Shown here piece after piece: positions 8,414 through 17,890 of a stretch of 64,000 nt of DNA. Origin of the DNA: G963662605 sp963662605 (lineage in GTDB: Bacteria > Bacteroidota > Ignavibacteria > Ignavibacteriales > Ignavibacteriaceae); the NCBI GenBank assembly GCA_963662605.1, contig OY759785.1:2356001-2420000 (forward strand). Reading direction: 5' to 3'. Below the pieces are notes generated by a model. The model did no database searches and was not told the origin of the DNA. It saw only the letters and a list, made by a program, of their open reading frames with translations. Numbering within the stretch: the stretch's first letter is position 1; the number at the start of each line of letters is the position of its first letter. Position numbers and translations under genes: made by a program.

Positions 8414-10852
8414 ATGATAGGCAGTCTTTTTATTTCAGCTGCATTTGTGTGCAGTGTTGTAGCAATGGTATTATATTTCCTCGCATTTCGTGGGAAAACC
8501 AATCTGGTTAAGTGGGCAAGAACAGCATTCCACACAATGGTTTTTCTGGTCTTTGCTGCTTCCATCTTCTTTTTATATATAATCCTTACACATCAGTATC
8601 AATATCATTATGTGTACAGTTATAGCAGTGATACTTTATCACTCGGGTATCTGATCTCAACATTCTGGGCAGGGCAGGAAGGAAGCTTCATGTTGTGGCT
8701 GCTCCTGACCTCTTTTACCGGTGTTGTTGTACAATATTATACCTCTAAAAGAGAGTCGCTTGAGTACAGCGTTATGGCAGTCTTCGGATTGTCTACGACA
8801 TTCTTATTGGCTATGGTATCTCCTTTGCTTAAAAATCCGTTTGCCTATTTGTGGGCAGATCCTTTGCTTTTAGACTTAAAGCATCTTAATCCGGAAATGG
8901 TACGTTTACCGTTTTTGCAGAGCTTCTTTTTTTCTGATCCCGGTACCGGACAGCCATATCTTCGCTTCAATTCCGAAGTATACGCCTCTTTACAGAGCGC
9001 TGGTATCAGCATAAAAGAATTTATTATTCATGGTAAGGGATTGAATCCATTACTGCAAAACTTCTGGATGCAGATACATCCGCCTATTTTGTTTGCCGGA
9101 TTTTCTCTTGCTACTGTGCCGTTCTCTTTTGCAATTTCTGCATTAATGAGAAATGACTATAAGGACTGGGTAAGGCAATCATTCCCTTGGCTGCTTACCA
9201 TGTCAGGAATATTAGGACTCGGTATTATGCTCGGTGGTTATTGGGCATACGGAGTACTTGGCTGGGGTGGATATTGGGCATGGGATCCGGTTGAAAACTC
9301 CAGTTTAGTTCCGTGGCTAATCAGTGTTGCCGCCATACATACATTTCTTGTACAGAGAAAAACACAGAATGCTGATTCACCGATTGGTAGATTTGCGCGG
9401 ACAAATATCATTCTCAGTTTGCTGACATATATTTTAGTCGTGTACAGCACATTTTTAACCCGAAGCGGCATTCTCGGTGATGCGTCAGTTCATTCATTTG
9501 ATAATCCGGGTTCGAGCGTTTATGTTTTCCTTCTACTCTTCATTATCACATATGTGGTTTTAAGTGTCGTTATGGTCATTAAAAGATGGAATAAATTAGG
9601 CACCTTGTCTCTGCCCGAAGGTAATCTTTTATCACGCGAACTGGCTCTATTTACCGCAGCCGTAGCATTTATTTGTTCTGCCACAGTGGTTATTGTTGGA
9701 ACCTCCGCGCCTATTATTAAAAAGACCGTTGAACCGGCATTTTATAATGAAATGCATGTCCCACTGGCGATTATTATCGGTTTGTTGAATGGATTGAGCC
9801 TTGTTTTAAGCTGGAAGAGTACAAACTCGACAAACTTATTTAAGGAATTAAAAATCAGCCTGATTATTGCGGCTGTACTTTGTATACTTTCCGTCATTAT
9901 CGGTGATGTTACAAATCTCATGATGATATTGCTCATTTTTTCTTCGTATGTAACGTTGGTCATCAACGGAAAAATCGGGTACAAAGTATTTAGAGCTAAC
10001 AAAAAAGTGTTGGGGGCATATGTTGCACATATTGGCCTCGCTCTGTTTCTGTTGGGAGTCGTAGGTTCTGCAGCGTATAGTCAGGAAAAAGATGTCAATT
10101 TGGTGAGAGGACAAGCTGCTCACGTTTTCGGTTATGAACTTACATTCAGCGATTTGGTTCTCAATAAAGAAAACAAGTATGAGTTTGTCATTGATGTGAA
10201 AAAGCCTGGTGGCGATGCTTCGCAAAGCATTTCCGACGTGCTTCATTTTACACGGTCTGCGGGACAAGTTCGCCCGGTGATGTTCATCAGTGAAGTAAAC
10301 AACGGACTTATGAAAGAACCGGACATACTGACGGCATTTGTTAAGGATTTATATATTTCGCCTCTCAATTATGATGACGGCAGCAGCCAGGCTCAAAACG
10401 GAACTCAGATCTCCTTAGCACCTGACGAAGAGACAACCGTATCAGGTGTAAGGGTTCGATATAAAGAATTGATTAAACCAGATGTATCAGCCATGAGCAG
10501 TGGCGGTAATTTTAAGATGGGCGTTCGTTTGCTCGTCGGTGAAGGAAAAGACAGCCACTCAGTTGATGTACTGATCCAAAAAGAGGGTAATAACTTTGTC
10601 GCGATTCCGGTGGAGATTCCTGAAGTAAAAGCACAGATAAGTCTTTCTACAATTGATCACACATCAAAAAGTGTTGCCCTTGTTGTTACTCCAAATGACG
10701 GTGCCCACAGCCCGATGACTCATGCACAAGAAGTATTCTCAGTCGCAGTAAGCACGAAGCCATTTATCAGTTTAGTATGGCTCGGGGTTCTTTTCATGGT
10801 TTCCGGTTTCGGAATCTCGACCATCCGGCGATTGAAAGAATCAGCCGCATAA
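8414..10852 (+). CDS. ccmF: Cytochrome c heme lyase subunit CcmF
   Basis: An 812-residue polytopic membrane protein with the WWD motif WGGYWAWDPVENSS (about 283-296), the HPPILFAGFSL helix containing a conserved heme-ligating His, and a large periplasmic domain near 560-780 before the last helix. This is the CcmF architecture. CcmF takes heme from CcmE and attaches it to CxxCH sites of apocytochromes, usually together with CcmH. It is somewhat longer than E. coli CcmF (about 650), mainly in the C-terminal periplasmic part. No ccmG or ccmH follows; a terminator lies directly downstream. Confidence 0.92.
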   Translation: MIGSLFISAAFVCSVVAMVLYFLAFRGKTNLVKWARTAFHTMVFLVFAASIFFLYIILTHQYQYHYVYSYSSDTLSLGYLISTFWAGQEGSFMLWLLLTSFTGVVVQYYTSKRESLEYSVMAVFGLSTTFLLAMVSPLLKNPFAYLWADPLLLDLKHLNPEMVRLPFLQSFFFSDPGTGQPYLRFNSEVYASLQSAGISIKEFIIHGKGLNPLLQNFWMQIHPPILFAGFSLATVPFSFAISALMRNDYKDWVRQSFPWLLTMSGILGLGIMLGGYWAYGVLGWGGYWAWDPVENSSLVPWLISVAAIHTFLVQRKTQNADSPIGRFARTNIILSLLTYILVVYSTFLTRSGILGDASVHSFDNPGSSVYVFLLLFIITYVVLSVVMVIKRWNKLGTLSLPEGNLLSRELALFTAAVAFICSATVVIVGTSAPIIKKTVEPAFYNEMHVPLAIIIGLLNGLSLVLSWKSTNSTNLFKELKISLIIAAVLCILSVIIGDVTNLMMILLIFSSYVTLVINGKIGYKVFRANKKVLGAYVAHIGLALFLLGVVGSAAYSQEKDVNLVRGQAAHVFGYELTFSDLVLNKENKYEFVIDVKKPGGDASQSISDVLHFTRSAGQVRPVMFISEVNNGLMKEPDILTAFVKDLYISPLNYDDGSSQAQNGTQISLAPDEETTVSGVRVRYKELIKPDVSAMSSGGNFKMGVRLLVGEGKDSHSVDVLIQKEGNNFVAIPVEIPEVKAQISLSTIDHTSKSVALVVTPNDGAHSPMTHAQEVFSVAVSTKPFISLVWLGVLFMVSGFGISTIRRLKESAA

Positions 10853-10854
10853 TT

Positions 10855-10885
10855 AAAAAAAAGGAGCTTTACGCTCCTTTTTTTT
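10855..10885. terminator. Bidirectional intrinsic terminator between ccmF and galM
   Basis: Stem GGAGC/GCTCC (10863-10867 with 10873-10877) around a TTTAC loop, flanked by eight A on the left and eight T on the right. Stem plus tracts can pair as one longer hairpin. It works as a terminator for both converging genes. Confidence 0.85.
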
Positions 10886-11885
10886 ATGCCTGTGAAAACT
10901 CAATTTCGGTGCTGAATTTTCTTTCAGCACCGGCATCTAATGCAATACTATCGGTAAGATCTTCCCGGTTAAAAGCGTTCCATACAAATTCAGCCGGATG
11001 CAGGATGATGGATTCTCTAAAACGTTCCTGCGTTTCAGTCCCGGTGGAACAGAAAAGCACACCCGGTGATTGTCGGATTGACAGAACCGACCCATTATCT
11101 AAATTCTCAATTCTCGATTCTATTACACCTGAGCCTGACTGATTCTTATTTGCATAACAGGCGTTCAACATCCTTCTTCCGATTACGCGTTTTTTCTGGA
11201 AAACGGTCGGACGGAAGTCTGAACCAGGCAAGTTGGATATGGGTGAAAACGCCATTTCATTAGCGTAAGGAATAAAGCAGCTATCCGTTAAAACAAGCTT
11301 TTCATAGGGAATGCTGAGAGCCAAAGAATCAATGCCTTTTTCAGAAAGTCTGAAATACGGATGCCAGCCGCAGGCGAAAGGAGCGGGGGTTGTTCCAACA
11401 TTTTTCCCAGTAATCTCAACCAAAAGTTTTCTGCCGGAAAAAGTATAGGTCACAGCAATTTCGATATAGAATGGATAATATTCTACAGGCGACGAAATCA
11501 ATTTGTCGCATGTTAACGTGATGCAGGCTGAATCCGAATTGATGTCAATATTAGCGACCTGAAACTTCTCTTTGGAAATCAGTCCGTGAATTGCATCACT
11601 GGGGGGCAGGGTATATGTTACCCCGTCAAAAATATACGAGTCATTGTTCATCTTGCCGTAAAATGGGGCGAGTATCGAGGAACGGGGAGATTTAGCTTCC
11701 AGCATCTCCTCGTACGAATGGTATCCGTCAATCAGATTTAAAGGGCCCCGGTGTGTTTTAACAAAATAATTCAACACAGATGCGCCCATCTGATCTATTT
11801 CAATTGATGCCCCCATAGTATCATCAATAATTTTTATAGAAGGGAGAACACCAAATTGCTTTTCTTCAACTCTGAACCTGCTCAT
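10884..11885 (-). CDS. Aldose 1-epimerase (GalM-like mutarotase)
   Basis: A 333-residue beta-sandwich protein of the galactose mutarotase superfamily. The family core is visible: SSILAPFYGKMNN, DAIHGLISKEKF with the conserved His of the active site, CGWHPYFRL with the second catalytic His, and SIILHPAEFVWNAF near the C-terminus. It interconverts alpha and beta anomers of sugars in the cytosol. The frame is open to 11921, but ATG 11885 has AAAGGAG seven bases upstream, which decides the start. It is the last gene of a minus-strand run after proC. The exact sugar is unknown. Confidence 0.85.
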   Translation of the reverse strand: MSRFRVEEKQFGVLPSIKIIDDTMGASIEIDQMGASVLNYFVKTHRGPLNLIDGYHSYEEMLEAKSPRSSILAPFYGKMNNDSYIFDGVTYTLPPSDAIHGLISKEKFQVANIDINSDSACITLTCDKLISSPVEYYPFYIEIAVTYTFSGRKLLVEITGKNVGTTPAPFACGWHPYFRLSEKGIDSLALSIPYEKLVLTDSCFIPYANEMAFSPISNLPGSDFRPTVFQKKRVIGRRMLNACYANKNQSGSGVIESRIENLDNGSVLSIRQSPGVLFCSTGTETQERFRESIILHPAEFVWNAFNREDLTDSIALDAGAERKFSTEIEFSQA

Positions 11886-11943
11886 AATCACTCCTTTACA
11901 TAATCTAAAAAGCCAAACCAAATCAAATACCGGACTATAAAAC

Positions 11944-12753
11944 CTATTCTTTATCTTTATATAACAATGCTGCTTTGTCTGCTGAAGTAACTATACCTTT
12001 AATCATAGCGGAGCTAAACCCGTTGTGTTCCATTTGATTCAAACCTGAAATGGTGCATCCCATAGGAGTAGTTACCTTATCAACTTCATTCTCTGGATGA
12101 TCGCCTAACTGGAGCAATAAAGCTGCGGCGCCTTTAGCTGTCTGAGCTGCCATTTTAATTGCCTCTTCTGAATGGAAGCCAATCTCAATGCCGCCTTGCG
12201 ATGCAGCTCTGATAGCACGCAAAAAGAACGCGATACCACAGGCGCACAATGCAGTGGCAGGCACCATAAGCTCTTCCTTAATTACCATTGTTGTACCAAC
12301 CGCGTCGAATATCTTCACTGCACTTTTCAATCCCTTTTCAGCGGTTTTTTCAGCCGAAAGGCAGGTCATTGATTCATTAATTGCGATAGCCGTATTCGGC
12401 ATTGCCCGGACTATGGTCACTCCGGCAGGTACAAGATTCTTTAAGGCTCTAATAGTCGCACCTGAAACAACAGAAATAAGTATCTGCTTTGAATTGAGTG
12501 ACGAATGAATCTCTTCCAGAATACCGTTAAGCTGTCTTGGCTGAACAGCGATAATAACTACGTCGGCGTTTTTAACCGCTTCCGCGTTATCTGCTGTTAC
12601 TCCAACACCTGCGTCTTTAAATTTTTTAAGAGATTCTATATTTCTACGGGTAACTTTCAAGTTTTTAGGAGAAGCAATTTTTGCATTAAGCAATCCGTTC
12701 AAGATTGATAAGCCTATATTGCCGCCGCCGATTATTGTAATTTTTGAGTCCAT
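11944..12753 (-). CDS. proC: Pyrroline-5-carboxylate reductase
   Basis: A 269-residue protein with the N-terminal NAD(P)-binding ITIIGGGNIGLSIL, VIIAVQPRQ, the ISVVSGATI and RAMPNTAIAI blocks, and the C-terminal family signature region beginning VTTPMGCTISGL. It catalyses the last step of proline synthesis, 1-pyrroline-5-carboxylate to proline, in the cytosol. Two ATGs are possible; the second (12753) is chosen because AAAGG lies seven bases upstream, whereas the first (12759) has only one base of spacing. Length is normal for ProC. Confidence 0.93.
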   Translation of the reverse strand: MDSKITIIGGGNIGLSILNGLLNAKIASPKNLKVTRRNIESLKKFKDAGVGVTADNAEAVKNADVVIIAVQPRQLNGILEEIHSSLNSKQILISVVSGATIRALKNLVPAGVTIVRAMPNTAIAINESMTCLSAEKTAEKGLKSAVKIFDAVGTTMVIKEELMVPATALCACGIAFFLRAIRAASQGGIEIGFHSEEAIKMAAQTAKGAAALLLQLGDHPENEVDKVTTPMGCTISGLNQMEHNGFSSAMIKGIVTSADKAALLYKDKE

Positions 12754-12786
12754 GTACATGCCTTTAGTTTAGATATTTTATTTTAA

Positions 12787-13422
12787 TCACTGCTTGCCCG
12801 AAAAGTAATTTACAATATAGTTATAATCTTCAGGTTTATTCAAGTTGAAAAAAGTATTTTTTTTATACTCGCTGTATTCTTTTTCTGCTTCAATGATAAC
12901 CGATTCTGTGCTTTTGACTAATTGCAAGACCGGACAACCTCGTTTTTGCTGTTTATTGGAACGTGATTCTTCTTCTCTGCGTTCCGCGATAATCTTCTCT
13001 ATCTCAGGTATAACCGACTTTGAATACAGGCCACATAACTGCTGTACAAATCCATCTGCACGGGCTACCTTGATGAGCGCACCTGAATTATATTGGACGA
13101 TGAATTCGATCATCCCTTTCGTCATGAGCGGCATGTCGCAGGAAATAATAAAATTCTTTTCAGTTTTGGTTTTCAACAACGTTGAATAAATCCCTGCTAA
13201 AGGACCTGCCTTTGTAACGGCATCCGGAATCATTTCCAAATTGAGGAATGCATATTCTTCAGGTGAGTTTGTGCTCAGAAGAAGATGCGGGAAGAGGCTT
13301 TTCATCAAGTCAACGGTTCTTTCAATGAGTGTCACTCCGTTGATCTTCATCAAGGATTTATTCTGTCCCATGCGTGAGCTTTTGCCGCCCGCTAAAATGA
13401 TACCCGTTAAATCCTGATACAT
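12787..13422 (-). CDS. mobA: Molybdenum cofactor guanylyltransferase
   Basis: A 211-residue nucleotidyltransferase with the N-terminal GTP-binding signature LAGGKSSRMGQNK (10-22), AGPLAGIY and the metal-binding ISCDMPLM. MobA couples GMP to molybdopterin-Mo to form the bis-MGD cofactor. Its start overlaps the 3' end of moeA by 16 bases, so the two are translated from one message. Related IspD and RmlA proteins share the fold, but the neighbours moeA and moaC support MobA. Confidence 0.88.
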   Translation of the reverse strand: MYQDLTGIILAGGKSSRMGQNKSLMKINGVTLIERTVDLMKSLFPHLLLSTNSPEEYAFLNLEMIPDAVTKAGPLAGIYSTLLKTKTEKNFIISCDMPLMTKGMIEFIVQYNSGALIKVARADGFVQQLCGLYSKSVIPEIEKIIAERREEESRSNKQQKRGCPVLQLVKSTESVIIEAEKEYSEYKKNTFFNLNKPEDYNYIVNYFSGKQ

Positions 13423-14609
13423 AGGACTCCGGTTCCGGCTTTTATTATCTCGTCATCTTCGGGCACTATGAACAAACAATTCGATTGAGCCAATCCCGCC
13501 AGATTATTAGAAGACTGTAATCCCTGAACCGCAACCGTGAAGGTATTATTTTCATAGGTTAAAAGTCCGCGTACAAAATGTCGCCTTTTATCCGATTTCT
13601 TATAATCAGTTTTCAGAATCGCCTGAACCGGAGCAGCTTCGTTTTGCCGGTAAATGGATTGGATGAACGGTTCAACAAGAATTTTAAATGTCGCATAGCT
13701 CGAAACAGGATTACCGGGTAAACCGAATATGTACTTAACTGTTGCACCGTTCATGTATTTTCCGAAAACCACAGGTTTGCCGGGTTTTAGATTAACTTTG
13801 TTGAATACTATCTCAACTCCCAGTTCACTGAAAACTTCTTTGAGAAAATCATATTTTCCGACAGAGACACCGCCGGTTGTAATCAGAAGATCAATATCGC
13901 TATTCAATGCGGATTGAACCGCCTGCTTTATCACTGATTTATCATCCCGCAATATTCCGAGATTAACGGTATCGAGATTGAGATGCTGTAATGCCGCCAG
14001 AATCGTGTATAGATTTGAGGCGCGCACCTTGTCATCTTGGGGCATTTCGTGAATATCCACAAGTTCATCGCCCGTTGTTAAAACGCCGGCTTTAAGGGGT
14101 GCATAAACATTAACCATATCCTTACCACACATAGCTAACAGGGCAATATGCCGGGATTCCAGATACGTATTTTTTTCAACCGCCATACGGTTCTTTAGTA
14201 AGTCTTCACCAACATGCCTGACGAATTGACCATGTTTCACTTTTGCCGAATCAAGTAGCGAAATAGTGTTACCTGTTTCCGTTACATCTTCAAGCGGTAT
14301 CACTGTATCGGCATCTTCTGGTAATTTGCCTCCGGTCATGATGCGGACTGCTTTGTCATCATGCAGAGCGACAGAATGAAAGTGTCCGGCCGGTATTTCG
14401 TCTACTATTTCCCAGGAGTTTCTTGGTGAGTGCTTTATGGCAAAGCCATCCATACTTGAATTGGTAAAGCAGGGGAGATCGCTATCTGAGAATACATCTT
14501 CAGCCAAAACCCGATGCAATGATTTCAATAAAGGGAGTGCTTGAATTTTCGGATTAACGGCAGAGGCTTCCTTAAGGATGATTTTTTTAGCTTCATCGTA
14601 TTGTAACAT
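13407..14609 (-). CDS. moeA: Molybdopterin molybdenumtransferase
   Basis: A 400-residue protein with SMDGFAIKHS near residue 55, the DADTVIPLEDV block, TTGGVSVGKYDFLKEV and GLPGNPVSS in the MoaB/Mog-like domain, and a C-terminal beta-barrel. All are hallmarks of MoeA. It inserts molybdate into adenylylated molybdopterin in the cytosol. It lies between moaC and mobA and overlaps mobA, so these three Moco genes form one unit. The genes for the earlier steps (moaA, moaD, moaE) are not in this window. Confidence 0.94.
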   Translation of the reverse strand: MLQYDEAKKIILKEASAVNPKIQALPLLKSLHRVLAEDVFSDSDLPCFTNSSMDGFAIKHSPRNSWEIVDEIPAGHFHSVALHDDKAVRIMTGGKLPEDADTVIPLEDVTETGNTISLLDSAKVKHGQFVRHVGEDLLKNRMAVEKNTYLESRHIALLAMCGKDMVNVYAPLKAGVLTTGDELVDIHEMPQDDKVRASNLYTILAALQHLNLDTVNLGILRDDKSVIKQAVQSALNSDIDLLITTGGVSVGKYDFLKEVFSELGVEIVFNKVNLKPGKPVVFGKYMNGATVKYIFGLPGNPVSSYATFKILVEPFIQSIYRQNEAAPVQAILKTDYKKSDKRRHFVRGLLTYENNTFTVAVQGLQSSNNLAGLAQSNCLFIVPEDDEIIKAGTGVLCIRI

Positions 14610-14616
14610 GATATAC

Positions 14617-15099
14617 CTATTTTTTGCCGGAACTTACATATGTCCCGCTTTTACCGCCAGTTTTTTTACAAAGATGGATATTGGATATGACAATTGATTT
14701 ATCAACTGCCTTGCACATGTCGTAAATAGTGAGAGCAGCAACAGAAACGGCGGTTAGTGATTCCATTTCCAGCCCGGTCACGGAAGTTGATTTTGCATTG
14801 GCAAAAATCCTGATTATGGAATCCTTCTTAAAGATTTCGAAAGTCACATCAATATGCGATATAAAAATGTTATGACAGAGGGGAATAATGCCGGCAGTGT
14901 TTTTAGCCGCCTGAATTGCCGCAATTTTAGCTACAGTGAGGACATCACCTTTCTCAACGGTATTTTTTTCTATCATTTCAAGCAGCTTTGCCGAAACAAG
15001 AACATCACCGGAAGCCAATGCAGTACGCTTGCTGGTTTTCTTCTTCGAAACATCCACCATTTTAGCTTTCCCGTTTTTATCCAAATGACTGAAACCCAA
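14617..15099 (-). CDS. moaC: Cyclic pyranopterin monophosphate synthase
   Basis: A 160-residue protein with AKMVDVSKK near the N-terminus, IPLCHNIFISHIDV (active-site region) and TGLEMESLTAVSVAALTIYDMCKA, all diagnostic of MoaC. It converts the MoaA product to cyclic pyranopterin monophosphate, the second part of step one in Moco synthesis. It is eight bases upstream of moeA. Length matches the family. Confidence 0.94.
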   Translation of the reverse strand: MGFSHLDKNGKAKMVDVSKKKTSKRTALASGDVLVSAKLLEMIEKNTVEKGDVLTVAKIAAIQAAKNTAGIIPLCHNIFISHIDVTFEIFKKDSIIRIFANAKSTSVTGLEMESLTAVSVAALTIYDMCKAVDKSIVISNIHLCKKTGGKSGTYVSSGKK

Positions 15100-15113
15100 A
15101 ATCCGACTCCTTT

Positions 15114-16382
15114 TTATCTAAGTAACCCTTTTAACAGTACGGAAAATTCCGCGGCAATGCTTCTTCTGTCAAAAGTCTTTACGTAATTCAAATCCGTTTT
15201 ATGCTTTTTGAACTCCTCAAAAAGCACATCGAAGTTATCCTGCGGCGTAAAATACATTCCGGCATTTGAAGTTCTGATTATTTCCTGAACTTCATCATTA
15301 GGCTCACCGTAGGCAACAATCATCTTTCCGGTTCTGAGATACTCAAACAACTTGCCGGGGACATGGCGTTTTTCAGTCGGACAGACCAGAAGAAAATCTG
15401 CACCTGACAACAGGTTAAGCATTTCAAAATACGGAAGAAAGCCGAGATATGTTGTTATTCCAGACAGGCCATTCTCTTCAATCGAACGCTTCACGCCCGG
15501 TCCGACAGTGCCCATGAATTTAATTTCGATTTTATCACCGAGGTCTATTCTCTTCTTAATGCTTCTCCATAACGGCAGAGGATTTTGATAATCAAAAATA
15601 TTACCGGCATGGACAAATACTTTTTTCCTGTTATCATTTGGCGATAGATCAATCGTTACATCGCGGAAAGATTCCTCTTCGTACCCCCAATAAAGCACTT
15701 TTGAATGGGGGGTAATTGCCGGATATTTATCTGAAAGATCTTTCAGCAAGTTTTTGGTAACGAGAATATTAAGAGCCCCATTGACAAGGACTTTCTTTTC
15801 CAGATAGTTATCAATTGCAAGGGTGAGAGCGCTTCGTTTATAACCTCTATAATACGCGATATCGGTCCATGGATCAATGAGAACAGATATATGGGGGATT
15901 GTGTACTTCCTGCTTATACGAAGACCGGCTAAATGAGCTGAATGAGGCGGCCCGTTGGTTATAATCGCGTCAAATTTTTCCTTATGAAGTAACTCCTCAC
16001 ATGCTTTGATTGCATAAGGAATCCAGCCGACACGGGCATCGGGAATGAACAGATTCATCCGTATCCAAACAGACAGGCGATGTGTTAAGTTCTTATTCTC
16101 CTTGGATATAGTTTCAGAGGCGATAAGCTCTGCATCCGCTTTTTTACCGGTAAACTTTTTATAAACGGTAAAAGGCTCCAGTGTTTTGGTTTTAACAATC
16201 CTCACATCAGGGGATACATAACCGGAGAATGAATCATCCTTCTGGGAGAATGTTTCATTTTCAACCGTTACAACAACAGGTTCAATTCCGTTTTCGGGAA
16301 AATGTTGAATCATGCTCAGCGGCCACTGAAGCGAGGCTTTTCCCGAAGGCGGCCAGAAATATGTTAAAAAGAGTACCTTCAT
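15114..16382 (-). CDS. Glycosyltransferase, GT-B fold (GT4-like)
   Basis: A 422-residue protein. The N-terminal domain begins MKVLFLTYFWPPSGK, the open start of GT4-type enzymes, and contains ITNGPPHSAHLAGLRI. The C-terminal half has VFVHAGNIFDYQNP, IKFMGTVGPGV, TYLGFLPYFEMLNLLSGADFLLVCP and VPGKLFEYLRTGK, the Rossmann-like donor-binding region with the conserved Glu (E of LFEYL). It probably transfers a sugar from a nucleotide donor during surface polysaccharide or glycolipid synthesis. It has no signal peptide. The 14-base gap to moaC suggests co-transcription without a shared role. Confidence 0.82.
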   Translation of the reverse strand: MKVLFLTYFWPPSGKASLQWPLSMIQHFPENGIEPVVVTVENETFSQKDDSFSGYVSPDVRIVKTKTLEPFTVYKKFTGKKADAELIASETISKENKNLTHRLSVWIRMNLFIPDARVGWIPYAIKACEELLHKEKFDAIITNGPPHSAHLAGLRISRKYTIPHISVLIDPWTDIAYYRGYKRSALTLAIDNYLEKKVLVNGALNILVTKNLLKDLSDKYPAITPHSKVLYWGYEEESFRDVTIDLSPNDNRKKVFVHAGNIFDYQNPLPLWRSIKKRIDLGDKIEIKFMGTVGPGVKRSIEENGLSGITTYLGFLPYFEMLNLLSGADFLLVCPTEKRHVPGKLFEYLRTGKMIVAYGEPNDEVQEIIRTSNAGMYFTPQDNFDVLFEEFKKHKTDLNYVKTFDRRSIAAEFSVLLKGLLR

Positions 16383-16393
16383 GCTTTATTCGA

Positions 16394-17005
16394 TTATTGC
16401 TTTTTCCCTGAAAATCTGATCACCACCGCTTTACCTTGATGTCCATTGCCTTCATCGAGTGTTATTGTTTCTTTGGTAAAGACGTTAATATCGAAGTCTA
16501 TAAAGTCTTCGATTATATCTTCGAGCGAATACAATAGATTTACGTCTTTTGGACCGCCGGAAGCATTTTTAATCTGTTCCTTAGCAAATGCCTCAAAAAT
16601 CATAGTGCCGCCGGGTTTCAGAGCTTTTAAAAACTTTTTATGTATTTGTTCTCTCTCTTCAGAATTGAAATGGAGATACAGAAGTCCGATTGCATCATAT
16701 TCCTTGTCCTTAAGCTGAACATCATCAAGGCCGCTCACAAGATAATTAACGGAAACCCCGTTTTCCTGAGCTAACAGGAGAGCCTTGGATTTTGCAGTCT
16801 CGCTTTGATCAATCGCGTCAACATTCCAACCGGCTTTAGCCGCAAACACAGCATTACGCCCTTCGCCTTCACCCGGAAGTAATATTTTACCTGCCGGCAA
16901 ATCCGAAAGCTGCTGTTTGAAAAAACTGTTCGGTTCTTTGCCGTACACATATTCCGGAGCCGCGTAGCGGTTATTCCAATTATCTTTTTCCGAATTCATG
17001 CCCAT
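16394..17005 (-). CDS. Class I SAM-dependent methyltransferase (TehB-like)
   Basis: A 203-residue protein that starts with WNNRYAAPEYVYGKEPNSFF, the usual leader of the TehB-like methyltransferases. The glycine-rich SAM site is ILLPGEGEGRNAVFAA and DAIDQSE supplies the acidic residue binding the ribose. GLLYLHF and LKPGGTMIFEAF are later motifs of the fold. The substrate is unknown; relatives act on tellurite, thiols or small molecules. It is the first gene of the minus-strand run and diverges from the groES-like gene. A second ATG at 16999 cannot be excluded. Confidence 0.8.
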   Translation of the reverse strand: MGMNSEKDNWNNRYAAPEYVYGKEPNSFFKQQLSDLPAGKILLPGEGEGRNAVFAAKAGWNVDAIDQSETAKSKALLLAQENGVSVNYLVSGLDDVQLKDKEYDAIGLLYLHFNSEEREQIHKKFLKALKPGGTMIFEAFAKEQIKNASGGPKDVNLLYSLEDIIEDFIDFDINVFTKETITLDEGNGHQGKAVVIRFSGKKQ

Positions 17006-17096
17006 CTTTTGAAAAGTTACATATAGTATTTCTTAGTACAATCCGATTTGCTAATTTACAAAACATAATTAAAATTTTTCAGTAGATTAAGAAGAT

Positions 17097-17465
17097 ATGA
17101 CGGAAACATTTTTACAGAAGCTCGAAAAGATAATCGTAGTTGGAGATAAAATACTCATCAAACCGAGAGAAGAGAACGAGAAAACTCATACCGGTTTGTT
17201 TTTGCCTCCGGGTGTTCAGGAAAAAGAACAGGTTCAGAGCGGATATGTCATGAAGATAGGTCCGGGCTACGCGATCGGAATGAATCCCGATGACGAACCA
17301 TGGAAAGAAAAACGGGAAGAGGTCAAATATCTACCGCTTCAGGCAAGGCAGGGAGATCTGGCGATATTTCTGAAAAAGGATGCCTACCAGTTCGAATATG
17401 AGAATGAAAAGCTCTATATTGTGCCTCATTCTGCTATATTATTGTTAGTTAGGGAAGATAATTAA
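17097..17465 (+). CDS. GroES-like co-chaperonin family protein
   Basis: A 122-residue protein resembling Cpn10/GroES: VVGDKILIKPREENEKTHTGLFLPP at the start, SGYVMKIGPGYAIG in the middle and GDLAIFLKKDAYQFEYENEKLYIVPHSAILLLV at the end. The typical mobile loop region (KTHTGLFLP) is present. It is about 25 residues longer than GroES because of an insertion MNPDDEPWKEKREEVKYLPLQ near 70-90. No groEL lies beside it. It may be an accessory co-chaperonin rather than the main GroES. ATG 17097 has AAGAAG just upstream. Confidence 0.72.
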   Translation: MTETFLQKLEKIIVVGDKILIKPREENEKTHTGLFLPPGVQEKEQVQSGYVMKIGPGYAIGMNPDDEPWKEKREEVKYLPLQARQGDLAIFLKKDAYQFEYENEKLYIVPHSAILLLVREDN

Positions 17466-17552
17466 ACCTTTTTCGCAGAAGATTTTTTTATTTTTCAATA
17501 AAAATCATTATATTTAAGTTTATGTAATTTTAATCATTTAGGAGTAGAAATT

Positions 17553-17792
17553 ATGGCTCGACGCTGCCAAGTTTCCGGTGTTCAACCGATGAGTGGAAAT
17601 CATGTTTCCCACGCACACAATACATCAAAGCGCAGATTTTTACCGAATCTTCAGAAAAAAAGAGTTTTTGTTCAGGAATTGAACCGTTTTGTTACTGTTA
17701 AATTGACGGCAAAAGCTATAAAGAATATTTCTCGTAAAGGCACTTCTGAATTAGCTTCGATGATAAACAAAAAAGAAATAAAAGTTCGTTAA
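17553..17792 (+). CDS. rpmB: 50S ribosomal protein L28
   Basis: A 79-residue basic protein starting MARRCQVSGVQPMSGNHVSHA, with TSKRRFLPNLQKKRVF and VKLTAKAIKNI, all standard L28 features. The zinc-binding cysteine pairs of some L28 proteins are not complete (only one Cys). A good ribosome binding site (TTTAGGAGTAG) lies upstream and a strong terminator follows, so it is probably a single-gene transcript. Confidence 0.95.
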   Translation: MARRCQVSGVQPMSGNHVSHAHNTSKRRFLPNLQKKRVFVQELNRFVTVKLTAKAIKNISRKGTSELASMINKKEIKVR

Positions 17793-17801
17793 ATAAGTTT
17801 G

Positions 17802-17835
17802 AAAAAGAGCAATGAGAAATCATTGCTCTTTTTTT
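17802..17835 (+). terminator. Intrinsic terminator after rpmB
   Basis: Perfect 10-base stem AGAGCAATGA/TCATTGCTCT (17806-17815 with 17820-17829), a GAAA tetraloop, flanking A run and a T run of seven. A textbook Rho-independent terminator. Confidence 0.9.
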
Positions 17836-17890
17836 ATGCCCATCTGTATCGGTTTTTTTCTCAAAAAGCCGCAATCCCTATAAAAAAACA

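Noticed and set aside
9848..10267. 139-codon minus-strand ORF opposite ccmF
   Set aside because: Antisense shadow; the plus strand encodes an intact CcmF here.
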